A DNA stretch of 64,000 bases, from assembly GCF_036373705.1 (NCBI RefSeq), contig NW_027102774.1, positions 1 to 64,000 of the forward strand, read 5' to 3'. Of this stretch, positions 1-14,483 are shown piece by piece. Both the position numbers and the translations under genes were made by a program. The number at the start of each line of letters is the position of its first letter. Within the stretch, counting starts at the first letter, position 1. The stretch is from Amia ocellicauda (Eukaryota > Chordata > Actinopteri > Amiiformes > Amiidae). The notes under the pieces were generated by a model. It saw nothing but the letters and a program-made list of their open reading frames with translations, made no database searches and was not told the origin of the DNA.

Positions 1-316
1 TCAACTTCCACCTATTGGTTACCGTCAGTAACCATACTCAATACTGAGTAATACCAATTGTTTTTTTGTTTTAATGTACTAGTGTTATAATATGTAACCT
101 GTATATGTGCTAGTATAGGATTGTCAATTTGATTGGAATACATTCTGCTTAAATAATGAACTATTAGTTTGTTTTCTTTGATTTCTCGGGGTCATGAATG
201 GTGAAGTCCACTGTTGAATTCTGTTACATAACTTTGAGATAAATGCTTAACGTCTTATTTTGTCTTGAAGGGGATAACGTCCTAGTCGACCTCAGTCCCA
301 TTCAAGAAAGGGGGTA
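1..316 (+). mobile_element. Probable internal 3' end of an LTR element
   Basis: AT-rich sequence directly upstream of the LTR at 317. A purine-only run (about 305-315) sits just before the LTR, as a polypurine tract does next to a 3' LTR. No coding domain is recognised, and the rest of the element would lie outside the window. This is a fossil; family not determined. Confidence 0.4.
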
Positions 317-2147
317 TGTAGCGTTATGTTGGGTGTATTTGGATAAGAGTATTTGGGCTCTGAGCTGAAGCACGGATCTAAAGAAGACCTCTCCCCCCCA
401 AAGTTATCAGATTTCCTTAGCTCATCAGCTTGGAACTGGTTTGCATCAAAGTGACAGTTTTGGGGAGGATGGCACCGAGAAGAGGCCAAATAGTTTGTTA
501 TTCTGCTATGAGATGTCTGGAGAAAGGGGCCTGTAGGTGATAAAAACTCTTTGAAGTGGATGAGAGCCGAAATCCCGACATAGAGCTACGAACCCAGGCC
601 AACCGGCATTTCCAAAAGATGGCATGGATTGACATCAGTCATAAATCAAGCCCCCCTCCAATAGGACACTGGGGGCTGAAACCGAAATCCAATCTCAAGA
701 ACTCAGGAACCAATCACCTATTGATCTGACAGACTATAAAGGACAAACACGGCCTTTCTTTCTCTCTCTCTCTCACCTGAACCAGTAACTCGCTGCCACA
801 GCTCAACCTGTAGCTCTGTTGCCCGAACCGGAACCAGAAACCAACCAAGTCTTTGCCGGCAACAGAAGAGTTAAACTGGGAGAAGGAGATTGAGCCGTAC
901 AAAGAATTCTTTTAAAGGACTTTATTAAATAAAGAACTTTACAGACTGCGCTGCCCGCCTGTGCCCACCTGATCAGTGGAGTTTTACAGCTGGACAAATG
1001 ACTAAGTCGACTGAATACGAAAGTGTCAGTCATTTAAATAGCTATTTGAGTTTTAAGAAACTTGACCCTTGGAACAAACAGGGCCCTGCTTTCCTCAAAG
1101 ACTTTGTCTTCAAGTAACTACGGTGGAAACCTGCTTACAAAGAAGATTTTGTGCACAACCTTGGAGCCTTCAAACCAGTGGAAAATCTGTTTGGAAACGA
1201 CTCTACATTCGCGAAACCCCAACTTCCAGGTGCATCGACTGAGTGGAAGTTCTTGGACAAAGCCGAACCGGACTGCCTTTGTTCCAAACCACACGGACCT
1301 CGTGCCGTGTGCTGTTATCTGAGCCCGAAGGCAGAGAGGCATCTCTGCGACGAAGTTCAGATAAGTTTAACAGTTTGGAGTTCATGATTCATGACATTTG
1401 AGAAATCAATTAGAAATGTTAATCTGTGATTCATAACTCTAGAATGTGTAATATCATTTAGTTTTCTTAAATATAAATGTGTGTTGCATTAAACTGTTTT
1501 GTTGATAATTTTAGAAATAAAATCTGTCAACGCCGAGAAATATCTTCTCATTCCTGTTTAACTGTTTAGTCTGAAATTGACACAAGTTAATAGACATTAG
1601 ATTATTGGTGGCCCTGCCTATCCTTAATCATTGAATAATAATCAGTTAAGGGAAATTGTGGTAACAAGTAATGATAGGATCTTTCTCTGTACCTAAACGT
1701 TAATGAGACTGATATATATATAACGAGAAGTTACCTGACATAAATACTAACCTGCGTAGTTATTTAATGTCTGACTAATAATACTAACAAGAGACTCACC
1801 TTCATCTTACTAACTGGTATTGTAGTCAATGTGTTTATAACCTCTTTTGTTTAACGATTTGTGTTATCATATGCGATCCCATGGTCTTTGATTTGGTCAC
1901 GGAAGTGATTTGTCTTTGATTTGTTGATCTAGAGTTGAATTTTAATTAGTTTTTCCCTTTTGTATAATTAGTGTAGTGCTACATTTAGTCTTTGTTTTGA
2001 ATAAATTTGACAATTTATATCTTTGGAATTGGTGTCTGCGTCCAATTATTACAGAAATTGAGTTCTACAAGATTCCAGGATTCGTGATAAGGTGATACTA
2101 TAAATTCACTTCTTTAATTGAAATTTATAAGTGTACCTTACGCTACA
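317..2147 (+). mobile_element. Long LTR, copy A (about 1.83 kb)
   Basis: Starts TGTAGCGT and ends ACGCTACA, so it has the short inverted TG...CA ends of an LTR. A TATAAA box lies at 735-740 and an AATAAA signal at 928-933, a normal LTR spacing, followed by an unusually long downstream part. The same sequence recurs inverted at 8457-10270 and, truncated, at 21258-22776. The right end abuts a Tc1 fragment, and no clear target duplication joins the two flanks. Divergence between copies looks like a few percent, so it is fairly young. Short open frames inside recur in all three copies but match no protein I know. Confidence 0.75.
735..933 (+). promoter_or_regulatory. LTR TATA box and polyadenylation signal
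   Basis: TATAAA at 735-740 is followed about 190 bp later by AATAAA at 928-933, within LTR copy A. This marks the probable promoter and RNA 3'-end signals of the LTR. Confidence 0.5.
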
Positions 2148-2359
2148 GGTGGAACGGGAGCTTCGTGCCCTGGATGTGCATCCCACAAATCTCCATCAAC
2201 TGCAAGATGCTATCCTATCAATATGGGCCAACATTTCTAAAGAATGCTTTCAGCACCTTGTTGAATCAATGCCACGTAGAATTAAGGCAGTTCTGAAGGC
2301 GAAAGGGGGTCAAACACAGTATTAGTATGGTGTTCCTAATAATCCTTTAGGTGAGTGTA
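2148..2359 (+). mobile_element. Tc1-like transposon 3' fragment
   Basis: Encodes the last ~55 residues of a Tc1-family transposase (reads ELRALDVHPTNLHQLQ and ends KAKGGQTQY) and runs through the terminal inverted repeat (ending CCTTTAGGTGAGTGTA). It is the same family as the element at 52475-53613. The 5' part is missing and the fragment begins exactly where LTR copy A ends. Confidence 0.85.
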
Positions 2360-2394
2360 TATGGAAAAGGAACAATATGTGTACATCTCTGCAT

Positions 2395-2640
2395 ATGGTG
2401 CCCTAACAGATGTGCAAGTTACATGACAGACAGACACTCACACACACTTTCAAAGACAGACAGACAGACAGACACTCACACACACTTTCACACACTCACT
2501 TTCACAGACAGACAGACACAGACACAGACACACTCACTTTCACACAGAGACAGGCACATTTTCACACAGAGACAGACACACAAACACACACAAACAGACA
2601 CAGACACACATACTTTGACAGACAGACAGACAGACACATG
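2395..2640. repeat. Tc1-family scrap and (CACA/CAGA)n microsatellite
   Basis: A short piece (about 2395-2430) matches the transposon fragments at 17286 and 20955 in inverted or direct form. It is followed by interrupted CACA and CAGA runs. Open frames here are only translated microsatellite. Confidence 0.8.
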
Positions 2641-2708
2641 CATATTATGGGTCTTTGTTGGGTAGTGAAATGGGTAGCATCAGTCGCAGTGTGGGTAATG
2701 TCAGGGAG

Positions 2709-2980
2709 CCAATCATAGTCCCCGTTATTTGCATATCGTGGCGCAAAGCATTCTGGGAAAAGCAACTAAACACGTTTAGTCATGTATTTGTCCATAGTTT
2801 ACACATGAGATGAAAGAGACAGTATGACGTATTGAGCACCTGGGATTCCTCATGTGTATGTGAGGGGCAGAGGAACCGGATCCCAAGTGTGCGTCCCAGG
2901 TGCTATAGGTTTCAAAGCATGCAGGGGAATAGGCACCCCACCCTGACACCTATAGAAGACTGGATAGGGAGATATAAATA
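2709..2980 (+). promoter_or_regulatory. Candidate Pol III type-3 (snRNA-like) promoter, copy 1
   Basis: Seen: CCAAT at 2709-2713; octamer ATTTGCAT at 2727-2734; a ZNF143/Staf-type site on the opposite strand at 2742-2759 (TTCCCAGAATGCTTTGCG read on minus); a PSE-like CACCCTGACACCTATAGAAG at 2939-2958; TATAAATA at 2973-2980. Known: vertebrate U6/7SK/tRNA-Sec promoters place octamer and Staf sites about 220 bp upstream, a PSE near -55 and TATA near -28. The spacing here fits. Function is inferred; the motifs could be a chance cluster inside a repeat. Confidence 0.5.
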
Positions 2981-2999
2981 GCAATGGGGAGACTCTTGT

Positions 3000-3104
3000 A
3001 CTTGGTGTGGCTCTATCCATATAGTGGGGCCAGCAGCCACTTAGCAGGTGTAGCAATAGAAGCTCAGCCTGGGGAGACTGGATTTAGCATTTCCTCTCCA
3101 TTTT
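3000..3104 (+). ncRNA. Candidate small Pol III transcript, copy 1
   Basis: Starts about 28 bp after the TATA box and ends at the first T4 run (3101-3104), giving a ~100-nt RNA. It does not read as U6, U6atac, 7SK, RNase P/MRP RNA, Y RNA or tRNA-Sec. The mirrored copy lacks 11 nt near 3030-3045, so the body is not tightly conserved. Identity unknown. Confidence 0.3.
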
Positions 3105-3276
3105 GATAACTATCCATAATCATTTCTGCAAAATACTTCTATGATACCTATGTATGTTTTTTACTTGTACTATATTATACTATCAAGTATCAGTGTACAC
3201 ATACAATGTGACCTGTTACATTAATACAGAGGCCACGGAAGGCCAGATCACTAATAGCCACTGTCCCCTGATATTA

Positions 3277-3712
3277 CACTTTTTTACAATCACTTTGGCA
3301 CTCATTTCAGAACCTTGATGTCATTTTTCAAAACTCTAGACACTAAACTCACACCCGATGATCAAAATGCACATTTTTCAAAACTCTAACACTTTTTTAC
3401 AATTGCTTGGATACAATACACATCAACCTCAGATCATTTGTTCATTGAACTAAAATGACACAACTTAACATCAAATTATTACCATTTCAAAATGCAATTC
3501 ACACATTACATCTGAGATCACTGTCTATTCATTTCATTACAAAGATCTAACTATCAATTGATACAGCTGCTCAAAATGATAAGTGACTGTTGCATTACTC
3601 TTAATGCATAGTTTTATGGAAACTGACAAACAGTATTCCATGTTTCGATCATGAAAGTTTCAGGATAATGAGATCCATTGACACCAATAACCGAGGAGCA
3701 TGGTTTCTTAGG
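3277..3712. mobile_element. TA-target DNA transposon, partial (terminal part)
   Basis: Begins CACTTTTTTACAATCAC after a TA dinucleotide. This is the same terminal inverted repeat as the element at 17979-20224, of which this is a terminal ~436 bp. Broken at its inner end. Confidence 0.75.
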
Positions 3713-7229
<3,517 letters not shown>

Positions 7230-8250
7230 ATTGGTTGCCTCACAGGCACTCTTTCCCTGGTTTGCCCATGTGGCGCATGGTGTTGGCCACACGGGCAAAG
7301 GGGGGATGTGTGCATCAGTCTTTTAAATTGGTTTGCCCCAGGTTTTATAGTAACAGCTTAGCAATATTGTAGAACTTGCCACATTTGTCAAGCTCATAAT
7401 CCTGCAATATGCAAATAGATTGTGTTCAAAAGCTTAAATGTTGTGGATATGAATATATACTTGTAATAATATATAGGTGTTCTAAATGGGTTGAAGCCTA
7501 TCCCGTAGGAAGGCTGAAGTAGTAAAAGTAGCAAAAATACAGTTAAGGGATGTTATATGTAGATTTCGCATTCCAGGGAAATTTCCAGTGATAGGAACAC
7601 TCACTTCACTGGGACAATAGTGCAGGAACTATGCAAAGCCCTGCGAGGTAAACAACATTTTCACTGCCCCATCAGGCTCAGTCAGCTGGAGCAGTGGAGA
7701 AACAAAATGGGATATTAAAGAATAAGCTGTCTAATATATGCAAACAAACAGGACTCAAACGTCCAGATCCCCTTCCTATAGTCCTAATGACAATGAAATC
7801 GTCAGCAAATTGAGAAAAACAGGTCTTTCTCTGTGTGAGATTATTATGGGATGACTTATGAGACTCTCCATCACTCCTCCATTGTCTGTAAGGGAAATGG
7901 ACATCCACTTGATGGATGATGCTCTGTTGTCTTTTTGTATGGGACTAACACGTGCTTTCGAAGCTGTCCATTCACAGATGAAAGCCGCCCAGACTGAACC
8001 ATCCCAGCAGGTTTACCACCCCTTCCAGCAAGGTGACTGTGTATATCAAAGCACACAAGAGAAAGTCCTCCCAACAGCCCAGGTGGACAGGGCCCTACCA
8101 GGTGCTCCTGACCACCCACACAGCTGTGAAGTGCCTAGGAACGACGACATGGATCCACTCCTCACACTGCAAACTTGCCAATCGAGGCGAACAGCACAAC
8201 CCTGGTGGAGAACAGAGGGATAAAGGAATTGTTCTTCCACATCAGATTTG
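7230..8250 (+). mobile_element. Endogenous retrovirus fossil: integrase region
   Basis: Retroviral integrase pieces in order: an H-H-C-C zinc region (about 7250-7410), a core-domain piece (about 7470-7650) and a C-terminal domain (about 8020-8200, with WTGPYQVLLTTHTAVK, typical of gamma/epsilon-type retroviruses). The final ~15 bp (ending TTCTTCCACA) match the 3' end of the solo LTR at 19288-19715. Clearly broken, with several interruptions, and old. The LTR is otherwise missing here. Confidence 0.7.
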
Positions 8251-8456
8251 ACATTACTGTATGTATGCAGGCCCTTGTAATTGCTTTTCCAATACTGCCA
8301 ACTGGTTATTGATGATTGATTTCACATTGTGGTACGAGTATCGAGTGAAATGAGTGCTATCCACCTCAACAACACAGCGATAACATGGAGCCGGCAGGTG
8401 ATCCAGGTCACAATAGAGGTCAAGCAGTGGGAGGAGGAAGACGTGGTGGTCAAAGG
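8251..8456 (+). mobile_element. TA-target DNA transposon fragment
   Basis: Matches the reverse complement of about 19068-19287, the start of the transposase region of the 17979-20224 element. It is cut on the right by LTR copy B. Confidence 0.75.
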
Positions 8457-10270
8457 TGTAGCGTAAGGTACACTTATAAAATTCAATTAAAGAAGTGAAT
8501 TTATAGTATCACCTTATCACGAATCCTGGAATCTTGTAGAACTCAATTTCTGTAATAATTGGACGCAGACACCAATTCCAAAGATATAAATTGTCAAATT
8601 TATTCAAAAACAAAGACTAAATGTAGCACTACACTAATTATACAAAAGGGAAAAACTAATTAAAATTCAACTCTAGATCAACAAATCAAAGACAAATCAC
8701 TTCCGTGACCAAATCAAAGACCATGGGATCGCATATGATAACACACAAATCATTAAACAAAAAAGGTTATAAACACATTGACTACAATACCGGTTAGTAA
8801 GACGAAGGTGAGTCTCTCATTAGTATTGTTAGTCAGACATTCAATAACTATGCAGGTTAGTATTTATGTCAGGTAACTTCTCGTTATATATATATCAGTC
8901 TCATTAACGTTTAGGTGGAGAGAAAGATCCTATCATTACTTGTTACCACAATTTCCCTTAACTGATTATTATTCAATGATTAAGGATAGGCAGGGCCACC
9001 TATAATCTGGTGTCTATTAACTTGTGTCAATTTCAGACTAAACAGTTAAACAGGAATGAGAAGATATTTCTCGGCGTTGACAGATTTTATTTCTAAAATT
9101 ATCAACAAAACAGTTGAATGCAACACACATTTATATTTAAGAAAACTAAATGATATTACACATTCTAGAGTTATGAATCACAGATTAACATTTCTAATTG
9201 ATTTCTCAAATGTCATGAATCACAAACTCCAAACTGTTAAACTTATGTGAACTTCGTCGCAGAGAGGCCTCTCTGGCTTCGGGCTCAGATAACAGCACAC
9301 GGCACGAGGTCCGTGTGGTTTGGAACAAAGGCAGTCCGGTTCGGCTTTGTCCAAGAACTTCCACTCAGTCGATGCACCTGGAAGTTGGGGTTTCGCGAAT
9401 GTAGAGTCTTTTCCAAACAGATTTTCCACTGGTTTGAAGGCTCCAAGGTTGTGCACAAAATCTTCTTTGTAAGCAGGGTTCCACCGTAGTTACTTGAAGA
9501 CAAAGTCTTTGAGGAAAGCAGGGCCCTGTTCGTTCCAAGGGTCAAGTTTCTTAAGACTCAAATAGCTATTTAAATGACTTTCATATTCAGTCGACTTAGT
9601 CAATTGTCCAGCTGGATGGCTGGGCACAGGCGGGCAGCGCAGTCTGTAAAGTTCTTTATTTAATAAAGTCCTTTAAAATAATTCTTCGTACGGCTCAATC
9701 TCCTTCTCCCAGTTTAACCCTTCTGTTGCTGGTAAAGACTTAGTTGGTTTCTGGTTCCGGTTCTGGCAACAGAGATACAAGTTGAGCTGTGGCAGCGAGT
9801 TACTGGTTTAGGTGAGAGAGAGAGAGAGATGCCGTGCGTTACCCTTTATACGCCTGTCAGATCAATAGGTGATTGGTTCTTTAGTTTGTGAGATTGGATT
9901 TCGGCTTCAGCCCCCAGTGTCCTATTGGAGGGGGGCTTGATGTATGACTGATGTCAATCCATGCCATCTTTTGGAAATGCCGGTTGGCACGGGTTCGTAG
10001 CTCTGTGTCGGGATTTCGGCTCTCGTCCATTTCAAAGAGTTTTTATTTCCTACAGGCCCCCTTCCCCAGACATCTCACAGCAGGGATTCCAAGCTATTTG
10101 GCCCATTCTCGGTGCCATCCTCCCAAGACTGTCACTTTGATGTAAACCAGTTCACATGCTGATGAGTTAAGGAAATCTGATAAATTTGGGGGGGAGAGGT
10201 CTTCTTTAGATCAGTGCTTCAGCTCAGAGCTAAAATGCTCTTATCAGAATACACCCAACATAACGCTACA
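8457..10270 (-). mobile_element. Long LTR, copy B (about 1.81 kb)
   Basis: Full-length LTR of the 317-2147 family in reverse orientation, with TGTAGCGT...CGCTACA ends. TATA and polyadenylation signals are retained on the minus strand. The left flank is transposon sequence; the right flank does not continue it, so there is no visible target duplication. Confidence 0.8.
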
Positions 10271-11460
10271 CTGGTTAATTCTGTTCTGGGAAAACCACAA
10301 TCCTGCAGGTTTAATAAGTCTCTCTACACATCAGTCCCTGAGTACCTTCAACCAATGGTCATTTTGACCAATTAAGCCCAAGAATTGAGTCAATTAAGTT
10401 GTCAAGGACTACCCAGTGAAGACGTGAACTCACGACTAGGTCACACTGTGAGCTCACCAGAGCAGACATTACACTGAGCTCACTGTGAGCTCACTTAGCG
10501 CTTTTCCAGCGACATGGTGCCGGTGCTGGAGCCGGAGCTGCTGCTCGGCCTGGGATCCAGCTGATCTTTTTTGAACCGGCCCGCTTTTCCACCGGTTTTG
10601 ACGTCACTGGATGTGGGCGTTCCCAAGCATGGAGTAGAAGTGGAGAAACACAGCAATAGTAATCAGCACCGAGGCGACTGCGTCTTTAAACCCCATTTAA
10701 CATCACAATCAAACTCATTCCGCGTCTATGGCAAATCGTAACCCTAATGTTACAAATGTTCCCTAAACACCTATTTTGCAGGATCAATAAAAAAATATTA
10801 GGATTTTTTAAACTTTTACTGACACACATAGTTAATAGCAATGTGTTATAACTTTACCGAAAATAATAATCTGTATATCTTTAATTGTTTAGACGTTATT
10901 AAGATATAATGCATCTTTCACATAGGGAACATTTGTAACATGTTAGGAAAAACAAACAAATGATTTGAAAATATTCATAATTACAGCATACAATTTGTCA
11001 GGCTTCATAACAATGGTATTTATAACATACTCTGTAAAAATCAAGCAAATAGCATTTGTGGTTCACGAGAAAATATGTATATATAATCAAAGCTATCAGA
11101 CTATAGCAGCCGGTGTATGAAGACACATACGATTATACAGCATTATTTGGCAGCTTCGCAAGACCTAATTTTAAACGTTGTTGGTAAGTTAGATAATTAG
11201 TGGGGACCCGCTATTTGCAGTTCTTCCCCTCCATAATTGCTAAAATAAAGTTTTACTGACATTTTATTGACCCTACCACTGCATAGGGCACATCTGTAAC
11301 ATGAACGCTACTGAATGGCACATACATTGAAAACTACGGAGAACTGAGACAAATCCACTTTACACTTCATAAATAATCTTAAAACGTTTCCAACCAAGGC
11401 AACACCCACTTGAAATACGTTCATTCTCATTTTTGGTAAACAAAAAGAGAGATTGTTACA
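10271..11460. other. Intergenic repeat sequence with a possible MITE
   Basis: Around 10495-10640 there is a GC-richer stretch (cgcttttccagcgacatggt...) like the ends of fish Harbinger/hAT non-autonomous elements. Family assignment is uncertain. The rest is AT-rich; I see no gene. Confidence 0.35.
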
Positions 11461-12135
11461 TATGTTCCCTATGATGCATCTACAGAGAGAGAGAGACAGA
11501 CAGACACTAACTCTCTCTCTCTCTCAGCTGGGAGTGTGTGGGAGGGGTCTGCAGTGAGCGGGAGTGCTGCTGAGAGCTCTGTCCTTTGGCTGCGTTTTTT
11601 TGTTGCTTTACTTTTTTCAGTTTGTTTATTTTGTCTTCTGTTTTCAGTGCTTTTCTTATTGTGGGGGAACAGGGGAGGGGAGGGGGGAGTACCGGTAGTT
11701 CTTCCCGGGTCGGGGGGTCGGACCCCCTGAATGCGTCTTTTGAAAAACTGACCCGACGCCATGGAGTCAAGATCGCTCCGGTGCAGTTCTGCCCCCTAGA
11801 GCAGTGTGTGTTAGCGGTTGGGGAGGTAGCAGGGTGTGAAAATATCAAGTCTGCTGCCATTGTTATCTTCTTAAAAACCACTGATCTGCTCAATCAGCTA
11901 GTGGCTAATGGCACAGTGTTAGACGACACTTTCACCCCGGTGTTGCCGCTCGCTGCTCCTGCCCGGAAGGTAACGCTGTCTAACGTCCCTCCGTTCATCC
12001 GCACCGGCTCGGGCAGCTGATGTCCGGCATTAAGAGGGTCCCGCTGGGCTGCAAAGCCCCGCAACTGAAACACGTCGTGTCCTTCCGAAGGCAGCTGTAT
12101 ATGATCCTCAATAACATCAATGAGGATCTTAATGT
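11461..12135 (+). pseudogene. Tx1-clade LINE, 5' piece (ORF1)
   Basis: Encodes the amino part of a Tx1-type LINE ORF1: residues such as PVLPLAAPARKVTLSNVPPF (about 11936-11995) and, in another frame after about 12015, LKHVVSFRRQLYMILNN. A frameshift or small deletion therefore lies near 12015. The LINE match stops near 12135, where BEN-gene sequence begins on the other strand. ORF1's remainder and nearly all of ORF2 are absent; the next LINE sequence is at 15750. Confidence 0.7.
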
Positions 12136-12139
12136 CTCC

Positions 12140-14246
12140 GAAGTTGGATCTCTCTTGCTGCCACCACCACGAAGATTGCTCTTTAGTAATGTTGGAAAGT
12201 CAAAGACAGCAACCGTCAGGGTTCTTGCATATGACGTATTCGTGCTGCACCTCTCTGCAAGGATCCAGGACAGTTTGTCAATGTAAACTCCAGTGCCTGG
12301 GAATATTTCCACCTAAAAGACAATGGTAAATAAAAAACAAGTTTATCCCCAAACTATTCTTATATTATGTTAAGTGGAATACATTATCAGTAAGGCTGTG
12401 ATTTTGTTACAGAAATGTGTTATTAAAGACCACAGTATGTCTCAATTCTAAGTTTATTAATTTACAGACATAATAAAGTCAGTGAATCTGTGACACCCAT
12501 AATTCAATTACATTCTTATTATCAACTATAACTATGAATATAACTGATAATGTAGCATCATTAGATTGTTTACAACCAATATTTGTTTTCAATATATATA
12601 TTTTTACCTTGTCTTTGTAATATTGTAGACCAAGAGTGTTATACCTGTTTTGGTGATTCTTTGTCAGATTCAGAACAATTTGCTGTGGGGCTGTCAGAAC
12701 CACTTGATGGTGACACACTTTTGTCTTCATTGCTGATAAATGTGGCTTTTGTTACAATTTTTTTCAGATTGTCCAAAAGGTCTGGAATCTCTGGAGAAAA
12801 AAACCTTAGTATTAAATGATAATCATTTCTAGTAATATATTTAATGCAAAGTGAAAACAAAACCATCAATGCCTGCAATTATACTTGAGAGACTTGCTCT
12901 ATGTTATTGGCAAACTGACCTTTTTGTGGGTCATTAACATTAGCTACGAAAAAAATAAAAAAGATAAAATACAAGAATTTCCAGGTCTAATGTAATGCAT
13001 ATAGTCATTAATGTAGGATTATGAAGTTATGTTGAAAAACTTTATTTAATAATCAGTATTATTAAACTATTAGACAGTGCACATTAAGAGTCTGTATTGT
13101 GGTTCTAGATTACTTCAGTATGATCAACTATAATACATTACTCTGGAATCTAAATTACTGAAGAATAACATTTATCAAGGTAAGGAATTATTTGCTATAA
13201 ATAAAAAAACTTACCATCAACCATACGGTTTCGAAGACATTGGTTTTCATTTTTAAGTCTTGTGTTTTCCTTTTCGAGCTGCTTAACGTTTTGCTGTAGC
13301 TCAACTTCACTGGACTCTTTAAATGTCTGTAGAATATGACGGGATCTAATTCTTGAAGCTCCATCGGTTTTCTTTCTTATTTTGTGCTGTATTCAGAGAG
13401 GAAAAGAGTTTAAAATTAAAATATATATATATATATGAATATGATTAAAAAAAAACAATCCTGCAATACATTTATTTAATATTTGCAGTAATTATCTCAC
13501 CGGTAACTGTGGTTCATCAAGGTCACTATCATCTGAAATTTGAAGTTTTTTGTTTGGTTTAGGTACTCTCTTCATTTTAGGACAGGGCATTTTTGTTAGG
13601 TCATTAAGTTTTCTTCTTAGTTCGCCTTCTTTTCCTAAAATAAAAATAAAATAAATAAAACCCTGCATTATGTCCACAGATATTTGGGGATTATATTTAT
13701 TTGTCATAAAAATACTGTGCTTTGACCATACAAATTAAGATGAACAGCCAACACTGAATCAAAACTGAAGTTAAATTATATCTGGTTTAATTTATTTTGT
13801 GATTTGGGGGATTTTATTGTAAAGCACAACACACAATAAATCGTTCTTACAAATGCCAGTCAAGTATGACGAGTTTTTAGCGCCCTCACCACCACCTACC
13901 ATGTTATAAGAGTATGTTAGACGTACAACACATTAATAACTTAAACATTCATTTCAAATATACTGTGATTGTATATATCATATAGCATGTAAAGACTTTA
14001 ATGTTTTTTTTTTTTAAAATAAACATTGTTACCAGTCATAATGATCTGCGCTTCATGGACAGGCCATCCACCTTTTGGAGGTTTGTTCATGTCTCTCCAC
14101 TCTGCTCTGAAGTTTCGAGTCGTCTCTTCGTCATCATCAGCAATGCTGAATAAATCAAAATTGCGAAAGCAAGCAGTGGGAATCACGCTGTAAGAGTCTT
14201 TGTCGACCCCGCTTTCCCACTTCACCAACGCGTGCATCACCGCCAT
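12140..14246 (-). CDS. BEN-domain protein gene, six exons, 3'-truncated
   Basis: Exons (minus): 14033-14246, 13501-13634, 13215-13386, 12920-12943, 12645-12790, then 12312 to about 12140. Every intron has GT-AG ends and the phases join into one open frame of about 287 codons from ATG at 14246. N-terminal part: about 70 residues with VKWESGVDKDSYSVIP. Then a basic region; an acidic patch (SDDSDLDEPQ); a coiled coil or leucine-zipper-like helix (VKQLEKENTRLKNENQCLRN) in exon 3; a Ser-rich linker in exon 5. Exon 6 holds the start of a BEN domain (GTGVYIDKLSW...FDFPTLLKSNLRGGGSKRD). BEN domains bind DNA or partners in chromatin and transcription factors. The last ~30 residues of BEN are replaced by Tx1 LINE sequence. 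It could be a host gene fragment or the accessory gene of a DNA transposon. Confidence 0.75.
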
Positions 14247-14483
14247 ACTACCTTCACCTTCTCGTCCGTTTTTTCTGCGCGTTTTTCCCCCGACAAGTCA
14301 CGGCACAAAAAACAGTCCCGCTCTGCATTCTGGTACTTGGCGTTCTTAATAACACCAACAGGGTGTAATCGCATAGACCACTCGAGTATAAAGTACTACA
14401 TATCCCATCTGTTACAGTTTTTTTTCTTCTTCTGAAACTGCAAGCGCACTACATAAAGTTTGGCAAATGAAGAAATTTGGATG
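14247..14483. promoter_or_regulatory. Probable shared promoter of a divergent gene pair
   Basis: The 237 bp between the BEN gene's ATG (minus) and a possible plus-strand ATG at 14484. It is more GC-rich than its surroundings. No firm core element; bidirectional use is inferred from layout. Confidence 0.35.

Larger units (their letters stand above)
2641..3712. repeat. Inverted duplication, left arm
   Basis: Nearly identical to the reverse complement of 19797-20851, with a few substitutions and an 11-bp indel. It contains the Pol III-type promoter candidate, the candidate RNA and the first ~436 bp of a TA-target DNA transposon. Homology stops near 3712, where the right arm continues with transposon sequence and this arm does not. 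Confidence 0.85.

Noticed and set aside
1062-1387. Conserved open frames recurring in three LTR copies
   Set aside because: They overlap in several frames on both strands and are conserved only because the LTR is repeated; no known domain.
317-2147. Solo LTR with target duplication
   Set aside because: The two flanks do not share a repeat, and a polypurine run before 317 fits a 3' LTR better.
2410-2718. Open frames rich in His/Thr/Asp and their reverse
   Set aside because: Translated CACA/CAGA microsatellite.
3000-3104. U6, U6atac, 7SK, RNase P/MRP, Y RNA or tRNA-Sec identity for the candidate RNA
   Set aside because: None of their diagnostic sequences is present in the body.
14232-14435. 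Plus-strand open frame overlapping the BEN gene start
   Set aside because: Lies in the probable promoter and ends in a Phe run; antisense to a better supported exon.
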